Source: Gonium pectorale (taxonomy: Eukaryota > Chlorophyta > Chlorophyceae > Chlamydomonadales > Volvocaceae). From it: a stretch of 22,877 bases of DNA. A program made the translations under genes and the position numbers. The notes beneath the pieces were generated by a model, which was not told the origin of the DNA, made no database searches, and saw only the letters and a program-made list of their open reading frames with translations. Positions 7,895-19,506 of the stretch are shown piece after piece. Location: positions 104,841-127,717 of the forward strand of contig LSYV01000081.1 in NCBI GenBank assembly GCA_001584585.1. Direction: 5' to 3'. Every line of letters begins with the position of its first letter. Within the stretch, counting starts at the first letter, position 1.

Positions 7895-9744
7895 ATGGCT
7901 GCCAACAGCCGTGGGCTTTTCGACTCCGCGGTTGAGCGTATGGGGCGCGCGCCGCCATGACTGCCTCGCGCCGCCAGCGGCCCACGACACGCCGCCCCCA
8001 ACTTTCTGCGCCATTTCGCCCCCCCTCCCCCTACAGGCTGTCTCGCCCTGCTTGACGAGGCGGACCTGCGCGCGGCCGTGCACCATGCCGCTGGACAGCC
8101 CCTGCTGGTGCTGGCGGTGCCACTGCCGCCGCCGTCGCCGGGCCGCCCTCGGCAGCAGCGGAGCGGCCGGCGCCGAACGGGGACCAGCCCCGAGCCCGAC
8201 CCAGATCGCGATCGCGACGCCGACGACCGGTAGGGCGACTCGCGGCCCCTGACGGCTGATCTGCTGCTTGGCACCGCGACAAACGCGGGGCTCTTCCCGC
8301 CGCGGCTGAGGCCGCCTCGGGATGTACGAGTCGACAGAGTGGCGGTTCCCAATGAAGGCAGCAAGGTGCTGTGGCGGGGAGCGTCAATGGTGCTGGAGGC
8401 GCGGGACAGCGGTCCCGGTGGCAGCAGCAGCATCTGCGGTCCTGTGCTGCGGCTGAGCACCTCCTCCGCCGCCACCAGCCTGCGCTGCGTGCTGGCCAAC
8501 GCGGCGGCGCTGCGGGCGCTGGGGCTGGCGGACGAGGAGGTGCGCGGGGCGTCGTAAATGAACGACGGCGGGGAGTAGGGCATTGGAACTGGTGAAAAGG
8601 GCCCGGATGTGCTGTTGCTGCCACGATGGAGCCATTCGGTGAAACATACAGCTGCAATCTGAAAATGGTTGTGGCGCAGTCGTTCGCAGTGGGTCGCGTT
8701 GCGCCGTTCCGGCCATGGCCTGTGACCGAATCCCGACGCTCGGACCTAACTTCCCCCGCATTCGGGCCTGGCTGCTCGCCCGCCCCGCCCGCCCGCCCCG
8801 CCCCGCCCGTCCTCCTGCCCCCTCTCTCCCCCAGGCCGTGGTCGGCTTCCTAGCCTCCCGCTTCAGCGCCGACCGGGGTCTAGTGGGGCTGTTCCAGGAC
8901 ACCGTCAAGTGAGCGCCATGGGGTGCAAGGGGCGCAGCTAAGGGACGGGATGAGCGATGAACAGTGATGGGAGCATGGGACAGGAGTGAGCAGGCAGCGC
9001 AGCCCAGGAGGACGGCGCCCGGGAGCAGGTGCGGTACGCACTCACACGGCCGGTGGGGTTGGGCTGAAGCGTGTGAAAGTTTGCCGGCGACCGGAGGGCC
9101 GGCGTTGTGCTGTTGGGGGGGGGGAGCCAGAGGCGCAGAGGCGCCATCCCCTGCTCCCGTGCCTCCCAGCCATTGTTGCTTGCGGGCCATCTGCGGTGCT
9201 TGCCTAAATCAGTACCTCACCCCTGACTCTCGTTCCGGCCCCTCTCTGCCCCCGCAGCCGCCTGCTGTCTGGCCAGCTGTCCCCCGCGCACCACTTTATC
9301 CCCGGGGACTTCGGAGCCGACAGATACTTCCTGAGCATGAAGGTAGCGAGTCCGGGTGGTGCGGGCGGGAAAGCACTCATGCGTATGGTATCGTGGTATC
9401 GTAGTCAACGCTGGCCTAGAGCAGGGCCACCGGCTTCAGGGGTTAAGGCCCCTCGTAGGCTTGCAGCATACCAAAGTCCCCGCTGTAGGATCTTTCCGGC
9501 GACGCCCGACTCGCGCTTCACCCCGCCGCCCTGCCTCCCAGATCTCGCCCTTCAAGCTGCGTACGGCCTGCCCCGGTGCGGGTGCGGCGGCACAAGGGGG
9601 GGCGCCCGGCTCCCGCGTGCTCCCCGCGCTACTGCTGGAGCTTGACGTGCCGTACGAGGGCCGCGACCTGGCCGCCCGGCTGCAGCGGGACTACCTCATC
9701 ATGTCAAACATACCCTCGCCAGTCACCATCTTCGACATGGCGGG
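7895..9744 (+). other. Locus 2 exons 1-6: N-terminus and first PAS-like domain
   Basis: Exon 1 gives [14 protein letters not shown] and joins in phase to a Leu/Ala-rich stretch ([18 protein letters not shown]) and a Pro/Arg/Asp-rich stretch. Exons 3-6 carry a PAS-like pattern: [68 protein letters not shown] and [21 protein letters not shown] recall the same order in other volvocine PAS cyclases; it sits directly before the second PAS. Between 8117 and 8311 the splicing is ambiguous: removing 8230-8310 or 8117-8233 both bypass the TAG in phase. Confidence 0.6.
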
Positions 9745-12700
9745 GTGCGTAAGGGGGCGTGTGTGTGTACATAAGAAGGTTCTCTAGGGCCATGGCTGGC
9801 GGGGAGCGCCCCCCAGCGCTCGCGCTGCGGTTAGTCGCCCAGTCTGTGTGAGGCTTATGGTGGGGGCTATTCGCATGCCGTCCGGCCCTTTGCCTTGCCG
9901 TGCCTAAATAGCCACCTGCGCTTCCACACCCCAACTCTTCCTCCGCCCTCCCCGCCTAACCTCCCTTCCCCCGCGTCCCTCGCAGCCACGTGCTCCACCA
10001 GAACCGCGCCTCCGTGGCGTACCTGGGGTACCGGGTGGGGCAGGGGCTGCGGGCGCGGGAGGAGGCGCGGAGAGCCGCCCGCGACGGGGTCGGGGCCGCC
10101 GGCGGTGGCACCACCGCTGCAGGCGCGCCCGAGACCGCCCCGGTGCTCGCGGAGCTGTTCTGTCTGAACCCCGACAAGCTAGCGGGCTTGTTGGCGGCGC
10201 TGGAGCAGGGCAAGGTGCGGACACGCCGCGGCCGTCTCGTTCCAGGACGCCGTGCGCTGGTTGTCAGGGCTTGCTGGCGGAGCTGCGACCGGCTGCCGCC
10301 TGCGCCGCTCCTCTCCCCCCCCACCTGCGCGGTTGCAATCAATTTTGTGGCGCCGTCATCGCTTGCCGTCATGGCCCTGCCATGCACAACCCATCACCTC
10401 GGCGTTGTGTCACGTTCCCCAACCCATACCCGTACCCCTCCCCCTTTCCGCCGCGCAGGAGTGGCGCGGCCTGGTGCGGATGGCGCCCTCCCTGGTGCCT
10501 CAGCTGGAGCGAGGCGAGGGGTGGGACTACGGGCCAGAGGGGGGCGAGGCGGAGGCGCCCCCGCAGTACCGCACCTCCCTGCCCGCCTCGGCCGGCGCCG
10601 CCCAGCCGCTGCTCCACCCGGGCCAGACTCCACCCCCCGGCCCGGGCAACCGCGGTGACGCTCGGGCCAACGCCCGGATGAGCATCAGCCTCAAGGGAGG
10701 GATGCCGGGGCCGGGTCAGAGGGGAGCACCGCCGGCGGCGTCGGGGGGGCTTAGACTCAGGGCCAGCTTGGTCAGTCCCCTGGCTGGCGGCGGAAGGGCC
10801 GCCCCCGATGCAATGGCGGGCGTAACCACGCCGTCGGTCATTCGGCGCCGCCCGCCCGCGCGCTGCCAGTCCTCGTCGCTGCTTGCGGCCCTGCAGACTG
10901 CGCTGGCGGAGTCCGAGCAGCACGCAGACGCGTCCCTGGGGGTGCTGCAGCGCCGCACTGTGTCCGCCCCGCAAGAGGGTTATGCGCCCGGCCCCCCTAC
11001 TGGTACCGCTTCTACGTCGCCAGTTGGTGGCAGTCGTCCACAGTCGCTGCCGCCGGCGATTGCAGGGGCTGCGGCAGTGGCGGCGCCGAAGGCGGTGCCG
11101 CCGCCGCCGGGTGGGTTGCTGGCCGCAGGCTTGGTACTGGAGGACTTCCACGCCCGGGGTCGGCCCAGCGGGGCCCCGGGCCATGCCGCTGCGGGGCTTG
11201 TTCCTGTTGGGGACACACCAGCGGACGGGGGAAAGGGGGCGGGCTGCCGAGCCGGCGCCACGGCGACCACGGCGTTCGCGGAGCTGCCAAGGCAGAGCGC
11301 CGCAACTGCGGTGGCCGCGACGTCAAGGGCGTTGGGGCCTTTCCCGTTTGGGTCTGCAAGCTTCCGGCAGTCGCGCTTCCGCGAGCAGAGGGACGCCGTT
11401 GTTTCCGCCGAAGCACAGGGGACTGACGCCGGCGGGGCCGGGGCGGCAGGGGATGGCACTCACGACGGCGATGCGACGGTGGGAGCCAGCACCTCGTCGC
11501 CCGCAGCCGCCGAGGCAGCCGACACGGTACTATTCGGAGCCGCCAAGCCGTCCCTTCGGGACCCGTGTAGCGGCACGGCGGCGCACCTTCTGGGGCGCAC
11601 CGGCGGGGGCTCTGGCACCCCCACTGCCCATGACACGACAGGTGCGGTGCGGGAGGCGATCCCATGCACTGGGGATGCACCGGAGGCGGTGACTGGGCGG
11701 CTGGATGCGTACAACACCAAGGGCCGTGGGGCGGGCGTGGGCGCGGGCGTCTGACGTGAAGCGGACTGGCACCCTTATCCTGCTCCTCCCGCTCTCCTCC
11801 CAACCCTCGTCCCCTGATCCGCATCCTTCCTAGGCGTGCAGGCACGCCCGTCCCCCGTTGAGCTCTGCGCATTCGATATGCGGCGAATGTCGTACGTTGC
11901 CGTGTCGCCTCCACCACCGGCGGTCAATCGAGGAGCAAGATGGGCCCCTCTATCTGGCACCCGGCACATTACCCACACCCCGCGCGCCCCGCCTGACTGT
12001 CTCTGCAGGCGCAGGGGTCGGAGGAAGGCACGACGCTGGCCCCTCCGTGCTGCTGCTGATGAGCACGTACCGCTCCCTCGACACCGATTCCTCCACGCCT
12101 CTACGCTTCAACACGTCCGATGCTACGTCGGGGCAGCAGGTGGGGCGTTGCGGGCGGCCGGTGTCCAAGGAGAGGGCAGGGAGCCACCTTGCACTGGGGC
12201 AGTATGATGGCTGGCAAGCACACGGCGCCCAGTAGTGCAGGGCTCCGTGTGCCGTGGCCTTAGCGCTTGCTCAGTGCCCCCCGGCGCCCAGTGCAGGGCT
12301 CCCTGCGCCGTGGCCTAGATAGGCCGGGTGGGTGGGTGGGTGATGGGTAGCCTGGGGCGGTCGAGCGAGCGAGCGCCAGGGGTGCGCGTCGGAGCAACAC
12401 ATAAACGGACTCGGCGCTGTGTGTTGTGTTGTGGCGGGTGCCGCGTATCGCATGCGACCCCCTTCCGTCAACAAGTGCATTTTCTCAGGAGTGCCGCCGT
12501 CCTGCCTCCTGCCGCCACCGTGCCCAACCCCCACCGCCGCTGCCCACCATCGCCCTCAGTCGGCCATGTCAGCCCTGGAGCTGAATTCCGCGGCGGAAGC
12601 GTGGTCCGGCGAATTTGACGCTTTCCTGGAGCATCGACGACGGCTACTGCAGCAGCTACAGCAGCGGTGGCAACAGCAGGAACAGGAGCAGGGGCGGCAG

Positions 12701-15700
12701 GCGGCGGGGGTGCCGGTGCCCAGCAGGGGTGGCCGCCTGTCGAATGCCGAAGGGGCGCTGGAGGGGCCGACGCAGCGCAGCGGCGAGCATGGGGCGGCTA
12801 CCCAGGACGCCGAGGCACGGGCCGGGCAACGCCTCCTGGCCGCTGGCAGGGAAAGCTGTGCGCCCTCTGACAGCCATGACGGCGGCGCCGGCGGCATTCG
12901 GACAGCCACAGGCTCTGGCAGCATCATGAGCATTTCGTCTCAGCGCGCCGCCGCCGCCGTCGCTTGCGCCGCCATCCCTGCTGCCGGCGTCACCGCTCCG
13001 GACGGCTGCCGCAGTGACGCCGGCGCCGCCCACCAGCCTCCGCCGCAGCTGCCCACGCGTGCGCAGCACCCAAGCGTCGTCTTTTCCTCCCAAGGCGCGA
13101 GCTGGTCCTCGTCCCCAGAGGCCGAGTCCTGCCCCGCCCTGGCGGGCGACGCCACCCGGGGCAGCCTCGTGTCAACGGACGTGGGCCGCCACACCGCCGC
13201 CAACGCCGTTGTCGGTGCAGCACCGCAGGAGCTTTGCCTCATACCCGCGGGCAGCAGTGGCGGCCCGGGCCGCACTGGCGCCCACCCACGGGTCATGCAA
13301 TCGCCAGGCGGCGTCGGACGCAGCATGTCCGTCACGGTCGCGAGGACGGGAGCCTCGGCCGCCGCGGCCACCGCCGACCCTCGGGCCCGCCTCCGCAATG
13401 TGCTCCGCATCGTCCTGAGCAGCCCCACCGGCATTGATGACTCGGCGGGCGACGGTAGCACTACCGGCGCCGCCGCTCTCGGCTTTCCGGGAAGTACCAA
13501 TACAGCGAGCAGCCGCAGCAGCTTTGGGGCCCCAAGCCCCAGCCTCAGCGCCAAGCCTTCCCGCGTGCGGCGCGGCTCGGTTGACAGCCCTCTGCTGAGC
13601 GGCGGCGGAGGTGCGCTGAGCCCGCGAGGAAGCGCGGCGGCGACCGGGCCGCGGCCCCACCGGCAGCCTCCCCGCAACGCCAGCAGCCGGGTGCTGCTGC
13701 TGGGTCCGGGCATGGCCAACTGGGGGCCCTCCCTCGCCGACATCCAGCCACTCGTGACGACCGCAGCGGGCGCAGCGGGCGGCCAGGGGGCGGCGGGGGC
13801 GGCATCCATGACCGTACCTGCGTGCTTCAGGGTGGAGCTCGGCTCGGCGGGACGAAGGGCCAGCGCTTGCGCGACGGCGCCGTCGGCTGAGCCCGTTTGG
13901 GACAGCAGCAGTCATGGCAGGAGTGACCGGCGCGCGCTGGCCGGCGGAGCAACGCCGGAGACGGTTCTGCCCTCCGAAGCGGTGGTTGCCCGCGGGCAGT
14001 TTGCCGGGGGAGTAGGTCCCAGCCCGGCCCCCCCGATGGAAGTTACGACGGTCCATGTCGGCGGCGCCGGCGGCCAAGGCGCGCTGGCCGGCGGCGGTGA
14101 GGGCGTCCCCACTGGCGGCGTCCGCTGGCACGAGGTTGCGGTGAAGCCGGTGGTGGACCCCATGAGCGGCGAGCGGGTGCTGCTGCTGGTGCAGACGGAC
14201 GTCAGCAAGCAGGTGGGGGGGGGGGAGTGGTTAGGGGGGAAAGGGTACTGGGGGCGGAGCTAGGGGGACACGGTCCGTAGGGTCCGTAGTCCGCTTCTGT
14301 TGGGGCCACTGGATACGAACGCGCGCGCGGCAGCCCAAGTTCACAGTTGCGAAAACCCTTGCGAGTCACTTCCGCTCCGCACCTCGCCCTCTCCATCCCC
14401 TGCCGCTCCTCCTCAATACATCCCGTCAGGTCGCCGCGGAGGAGGTCCTCGCCAGCGTGCTGGAGGCGGAGCACAGGTGCGGGAGCGCAGCCCGGTATGA
14501 ACCGCCTAATGTCGGCTCGTGCCTTGGTGTCGGTTTAGTGGAGAGCGTAAGGATATGTAAGGGTATTAGGACCCTCAACCCGTTCATGTGAATGATGGAT
14601 ACTATCATCATGGGCACCGGGGCACGTCGCAAGGTGGAGGAAACCGTGGACCCATTAGTCAGAGGTCCAGCCCCCCCTCTGCCAGCGCTCCGTGCGCTCT
14701 CCTCTACCCCAGCGGGCACCGGGCGCGTGGGCCGGGTGGGTACAGCCGGGGCCCTGAGCAGTTTGCACGTTGCGCCCACCACAGAGTTGAGCCCACGGGA
14801 ATCCCAACCGCTTCAGCTGAGGAGGGTCATTTTGCTACGACGTTCTGCGGGGATTGCCTGCAGGAGTGGACCCCCTCCGTTTCCACCTGTCCACGTTTAC
14901 CCGCCCCCGGCCCCTCAACTACCCCTCAACCTCCCCGCCCCCAGGCTGCTGGCGGACGTGTTCCCGCAGCACGTGGTCGCCGACATGACCGCGGCCAGGA
15001 ACGCCAGCGCCGAGGCGGCTCGCCGGGGCTTCAAGCTGCTGGGGCACATTCAGGTGCGCGTCAGGCTGGCGGCGACGCCACCCACGCATGCCCTTTCAGA
15101 GAGCGCCCATAGGGCGGCCCACACCTTAACATGTTTCCTGTGTCCAGCCCCTGCACGTCCCTGCCTGTTACCGCCGGCGCTAAACGGGGCATGTCCGCGG
15201 ATGGGTTCCGTACGTTATCTGGCGGACATCCGCGCTTATCGCTTATGTACAGACCCAGGCGTCTTCGGGTCAACGCTCTCGGGTGTACGGCGCCACTGCA
15301 TCCGCCCCTCGCCGGCCCCACCAACGCACCCAGCCAGGGGTCTGCCCACACACCTTGCATAGCTCAGCTCTTAACGCCCTGCCTCCGCTAACCCCGTTGC
15401 CCTAGCCTCCTGACCCGTGGATCACACCGCCCCCGTTGCCGCCCCTGCCTCCCAGGACCCCGCTGCGCTTGCCACCTCCCACGAGTGCATCACAATTCTG
15501 TTCGCGGGTAGGTGCGGGCCGGGCAACGGGCGGTGACAATGTGAGGGGCATCAAACGAAAGACAGGCAACATCAGCTCTTCGTATGCCGGAGGAGCGACA
15601 GCAGTCGGGTGCGGCTGCAGCCCCGGAAAGGAGGTCTCCAAACAGAGATGGACCCGCATCGGAACTTGCTCGGAATCCGCTGCCCTTCCCCTCCCCCTTG

Positions 15701-17973
15701 AGAGCTCTCCAGCAGTGCTCCGTCGCCTGTAAGTTCATGACGGCAAGCTCGCCGCGTCATTCTCCTCTCACTTCTTCACGTATCCCCCCTCCCCTCCCTA
15801 CACAAGTCAGGCCCCGGCGCCCCGCGACTTTGGTATGAATGCACATATATGGCATCCAAGTAGTTCGGTCATCGCTCAGCTTGCCCACAGACTGAGTAAA
15901 CCCCCTACCCCCCCCCCTCCGCCTCCCAGACATCAAGGGCTTCACGTGCATGTGCAAGGAGGTGCCCCCCGCCGCCGTCATGACGTTCCTCAACGACCTC
16001 TACACGCGGCTGGACAGGTGAGGAGGTGCTGCCGAGGAGGGTGCTGCTGGGGGGGCGCGGCGAGAGGGTGTCGTTACTTCACCTTGCAGCCTTGTCATCA
16101 ATGGCCCAGGGCCGCTGTGCAGTCACCCAAGGTTATCTCAGGATCCCCCTGCAAGAAGTTACATCCGGTAATTACTCCCCTTCCCTGTCCCCTTACCTCT
16201 CTCCCTCGCCCCTCATACCCTCAGCCTGACCGACGTGTACGGCGTGTACAAAGTGGAGACCATCGGGGACTGCTACATGGTGCGGATCGTGGGGAGAGGG
16301 GGGAGGACGATGGGATGGTGAGGGGCAAGCGGCAGAGAAATTAGGGGCGGCGGATGGGGTGGTGGGGCTGGGTGCTCGGTGCTGGGGTACGGGGCAGGTC
16401 TAAACGCCCGAAGTCCGTGAATCAAGCCCTCATCTGGCCCTGCTTTGACCCCCAGGTCGCTGGCGGTCTGGTTGCCCGCGGCGCCGACGGCATCGGCACG
16501 GTGGTCCGCGGGGGCGAGAGCGATCCGCTGGCGGCGCAGCGCGTGGTGTCGTTCGCGCGGGCCATGCTGGCGGAGGCGGCCGCGGTCAGGCTGCCGAACA
16601 CGGGGGAGCCGGTGCAGGTGGGTACGGGGGGGGCGCGCGGGGTGCGTGAGAGGGGGCCGCTGGGTCCCGGGGATGGGGCGTTTTGGTGGGGGGACGTCGG
16701 TGATTTGGGATGTAGATAGACCTATGTTAGGGAGCGGGTGTGCACAAGGCGAGTATGCCTGGGTCATGGACATGAGAGTAAGGATGGCACACACCTACCC
16801 GCCCTCACCGTGCTCCTCTCCGCCATGTGGTTTGGCTCGTGCCTGGTGCCTGGTGCGTGGACACAGCTTTCTGAGTGATGAAATCCTTGGATGACCCACG
16901 GGTCACTTCGGGCTCCAGTCTCTCCCTTGTCGTGTCTGGGGTGCCCATCAAGCAGTCAGCCACCCGGCCCCGGCTCCTCCAACCCGCGCACTACATTCTC
17001 CCCCTTTTCCCCCCATCCTTCCATCCTCCCCCCTGCCGCTCCCCCTCTCCTCCGCTTCCCTCCCCCCCTCTCCCCCTCCGCCAGATGCGCATCGGCATCC
17101 ACAGCGGCCCTGCCACCAGCGGCGTGGTGGGCGCCAAGATGCCGCGCTTCTGCCTGTTCGGGGACACGGTCAACACGGCCAGCCGCATGGAAAGCACCGG
17201 CACGCCCGGCTGCATACACATATCGGCGGCCACGCGGGCGCTGCTGCCGGCGACCGAGGACGAGCTGGGATGGGCGCCGTCGGGGGGTGTGGAGGTGGGC
17301 GGGCGGGATGGGCCGCATTTATCGGAGGTGTCCCCTTTGACTCTGGCCTGGTGCGCCTATCTAGAGCGCCCGCACTCGAGACGGACGCAACACGAGAGGT
17401 AAGGGCGCCGGCGGCAATGCCCCTTGCTTGTTGTTTAGGAGAAGACGACAAGTCCCGAACATTGTTAGGAAACTCGCCGAAACATGCAAGACGTAACAGG
17501 ACATGATATGTTTACCTAGGCAAGCCCACCGAGCAAGTGAGGTGCAGGGGCGGTGACGCCTCCTCGTCTTCCTCACCTTCGCCCGAAGCCTTGCCAGCGC
17601 CTGCTCCCGAAGACAGCCGCCCCTAGCCTCTGCACGCACCAACTCGTGATTCCCCTCCTGCCCTTTTCCCTCCTCTGCCCCCCACCATCCCTCGTAGGTC
17701 AAGGGCAAGGGCACCATGGACACCTTCCTGTGGGCCCCCAACAGCGAGGCGGCTGCACGGCAGCGGGCGGAGCAGCGCCGGACGGCAAGCATACTGGGCA
17801 CGGTGTCCGCCAGGGCGATCGCCGCGGCGGCGGCGGAAGCAGCTGCAGCGCCTTCTGTGGCCGGCGGCGCGGGGCCTGGCAGCGGCTCGGCGGCGGCGGT
17901 AACGGGAGGCGCCCCCGCTCCGGCACATCCTAGGCAGGGGAAGTCTTCGGTACTCCGATACCACTCCCATTAG
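7895..17973 (+). CDS. PAS-domain guanylate cyclase, 18-exon model, about 1701 aa (locus 2)
   Basis: Class III cyclase expected to convert GTP to cGMP under control of PAS sensor domains. Exons: 7895-7937, 8037-8229, 8311-8539, 8835-8908, 9258-9342, 9542-9744, 9986-10214, 10459-11725, 12009-12139, 12560-14212, 14430-14476, 14945-15053, 15456-15507, 15930-16017, 16225-16279, 16456-16617, 17085-17294, 17698-17973. All introns are GT-AG, phases agree throughout and the coding total (5106 nt) is divisible by three. The start ATG has a good algal context (AGACATGGC). Order: PAS-like domain (about residues 100-250), split second PAS (about 262-370 and 1339-1369), linker helix (1370-1421), cyclase (1422-1610), Ala/Gly-rich tail. 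Least certain are the first three exons (an in-frame TAG at 8231 needs splicing) and the donor at 11725. No signal peptide or membrane segment is evident. The cyclase call is firm; the exact N-terminus is inference. Confidence 0.8.
9700..10515 (+). other. Locus 2 second PAS domain, first half
   Basis: Residues about 264-370 read [48 protein letters not shown] and [14 protein letters not shown]. This is the usual opening of a PAS fold in volvocine cyclases: a beta strand 'PVTIFD', the 'QN.AS' helix, and the WRG strand. The exons are 9542-9744, 9986-10214 and the start of 10459-11725. The domain's closing strands appear about 965 residues later, after a long low-complexity insert. Confidence 0.7.
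10516..14113 (+). other. Locus 2 low-complexity insert within the PAS domain
   Basis: About 965 residues (roughly 372-1336), rich in Ala, Gly, Ser, Pro and Arg with no recognised domain, come from exons 10459-11725, 12009-12139 and 12560-14212. The only ordered-looking element is a Gln-rich helix, [17 protein letters not shown], at about residues 846-862. Codon use stays GC-rich and in frame for 1267 and 1653 bases, which supports coding. The acceptor at 12560 is chosen over 12489 because 12489 would hit a stop in the required phase. Confidence 0.65.
12224..12317. repeat. Intronic direct repeat, about 37 bp x2
   Basis: Two similar copies (12224-12262 and 12283-12317) share GGCGCCCAG, TGCAGGGCTCC and GCCGTGGCCT within the intron 12140-12559. 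A GGGT run follows at about 12327-12341. Confidence 0.65.
14114..15053 (+). other. Locus 2 closing PAS strands and cyclase linker helix
   Basis: Exon 12560-14212 ends with [20 protein letters not shown] and [11 protein letters not shown] (residues 1339-1369), the last two strands of a PAS fold. Exons 14430-14476 and 14945-15053 then give [20 protein letters not shown] and [12 protein letters not shown] (from 1370), a helical linker that typically precedes class III cyclase domains and passes the PAS signal to the dimer. Phases (0, 2, 0) match at each junction. Confidence 0.75.
15456..17973 (+). other. Locus 2 class III cyclase catalytic domain
   Basis: Six exons encode the domain. Visible key residues are the metal-binding Asp1439 (ITILFADIKGF) and Asp1483 ([10 protein letters not shown]), the guanine-type Glu1479 in KVETIGD and Cys1563 in FCLFGDTVN, and the transition-state Asn1570 and Arg1574 (NTASRM). 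The domain closes with [15 protein letters not shown]. All residues for activity and for GTP choice are present in one chain, so a homodimer with two active sites is expected. The last exon adds an Ala/Gly-rich tail ending LRYHSH before TAG at 17971-17973. Confidence 0.88.
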
Positions 17974-19506
17974 CAGTGGTGTATGGGCGAACACGAGGGG
18001 TTGAACACTTGGGTGAACGGGAGGTGCAAGCAGGGGCGAGTGGCGTGCGGGCGGGCGTGTGCTCGTTCATGTGCAGTAAGAGCGGGCAGACGTACTGAGA
18101 ATTGACGGTGATAATGCGGACGTGAAGACGCGAGGGCGGTTGAGAGCGGGCGACTGTGCGGGTGGTCGGCAAGAGGGGTGGGGCGCGGAGCGTGCACACG
18201 TGGGGGTGGTAGCAGGGCGTGGCAGGCGGCAGGGCAGGGAGCAGCTTTCGAGTGGGGTGCAACGTCGAGGTCCCGGCAGGGACAGAGGACTGGAGCCCCG
18301 CCGCCCGCGGACGGATGGGCAGACGCGGTCGATTGATCGAGAGCGGCTGGTGGGCCATGCCGGCGGGCCAGCGCGCCGGATGAACTGAGCGCGCCGGCCG
18401 AAAGGGCTGTGCGCCGCGCCGCGCGTCACTTCAAGCGTGGGCAGCGGGCTAAAATGGGGGCGGGCTGATGGACTGATGGACTGGTGATGGGCGTGTGCAG
18501 CACGCACGCGTGCAGGCGATGGGAACAACCGATGGGCGCCCGCCGTCGGTGCCGGGCTGGGGGCAGCTTCCTTCGGATGCGTGATGATGATCACCGTGTG
18601 CTGAAAGATGGTTGGAGGATGTGTCGCTGCCGTACGCGGTGAAGATCCAATGTGTCGCAGCGCAATGCCCATAACGAAACGACGTCCGGTACTGGCTGGG
18701 GTATGCGACCATGTGTAGGGGTAGGTAGGTAGGTCGCGCGGGGGCGATGCCCGCGAGCCGGCCTCAGCGGGCCCACCCACGAGGGCGTAAGAGGGCCGAA
18801 GCTGGAATGCCGGGGGAGTGGAATACACGATGTGGGTGATTGTTTCTGAATGATCTGCGACTGCTTTATTTGGGGCAAAGTGCTGATACACATGACGTAC
18901 GGCGGGGTGGGCGGCACCAAATGTTGCGGTATGTGTTGTGTTTCGTTATGTTGCTGCAAGCAAGCGCTGGAGGGCCGAGAACAATGATAAGCTATGTGGG
19001 CGGTATGTGGCTCGTAGGTGTGGAAAGGGGTGCGTTGGGGCGCTGTGGGGACGCCACGCAGTGCGCACCCCTTTCGCACGGCATTGTATGCTTGCTTAAC
19101 TGGGCCGGGTAGTCCGTTGCAGCCGCTGTTCCGGTGTTCTATGCCCCTGCATGCTGGTCCGTGTACCAGATGGCGAGGGGCGATGCACGTACAGCAGCTA
19201 TATGGTCTAGTGGTCTACCCATTGCCCCCGTATCTTACTTGTGCCCCTTTATTGTGTCTTCATATGTGGCCGGTGTCTATCTGTGTATGTGTGTGGGTGT
19301 GTGGGCCTGTGGGCGTGTGCGGGCAGCTTCGCTCTCACCGTGCGTGTCCTCCACCCGTTTCGCTTGCCGGGCGCTGTGCGTGGGCCGCTATCATGCGGCA
19401 CTTGCGGGAACCAGCTGACGCAATCAGCGCCTGCTATGTGTGTTCTATATGATCTAGAAGATCTATGCATGACAGTGTGAGACAGGCAGGCATGCAGAAG
19501 AAACAT
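17974..19506. other. Probable 3'UTR and intergenic DNA after locus 2
   Basis: No TGTAA polyadenylation signal is found on the plus strand in this stretch, so the 3' end of locus 2 is not fixed. Either an unusual signal is used or the gene splices further, for example from the GTAACG donor-like site near 17899. A minus-strand open frame (18067-18891) has random, Pro/Ser/Arg-rich composition and is not called. A small (GTAG)n run lies at 18715-18734. Confidence 0.4.

Noticed and set aside
10369..11917. Long minus-strand frames opposite the cyclase low-complexity exons
   Set aside because: They are antisense shadows of exon 10459-11725, whose frame is supported by splice phase on both sides.
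12489..12559. Acceptor at TTTCTCAG (12481-12488) for the large exon
   Set aside because: In the phase set by the previous exon it runs into TGA within about 100 bases; the acceptor at 12559 keeps the frame open.
18067..18891. 274-codon minus-strand frame after locus 2
   Set aside because: Low-complexity Pro/Ser/Arg composition with no motif; sits in probable 3'UTR or spacer.
19195..19270. tRNA-like D-arm word (TGGTCTAGTGGTCTACC)
   Set aside because: No matching anticodon arm, T-arm or acceptor stem follows; not a tRNA.
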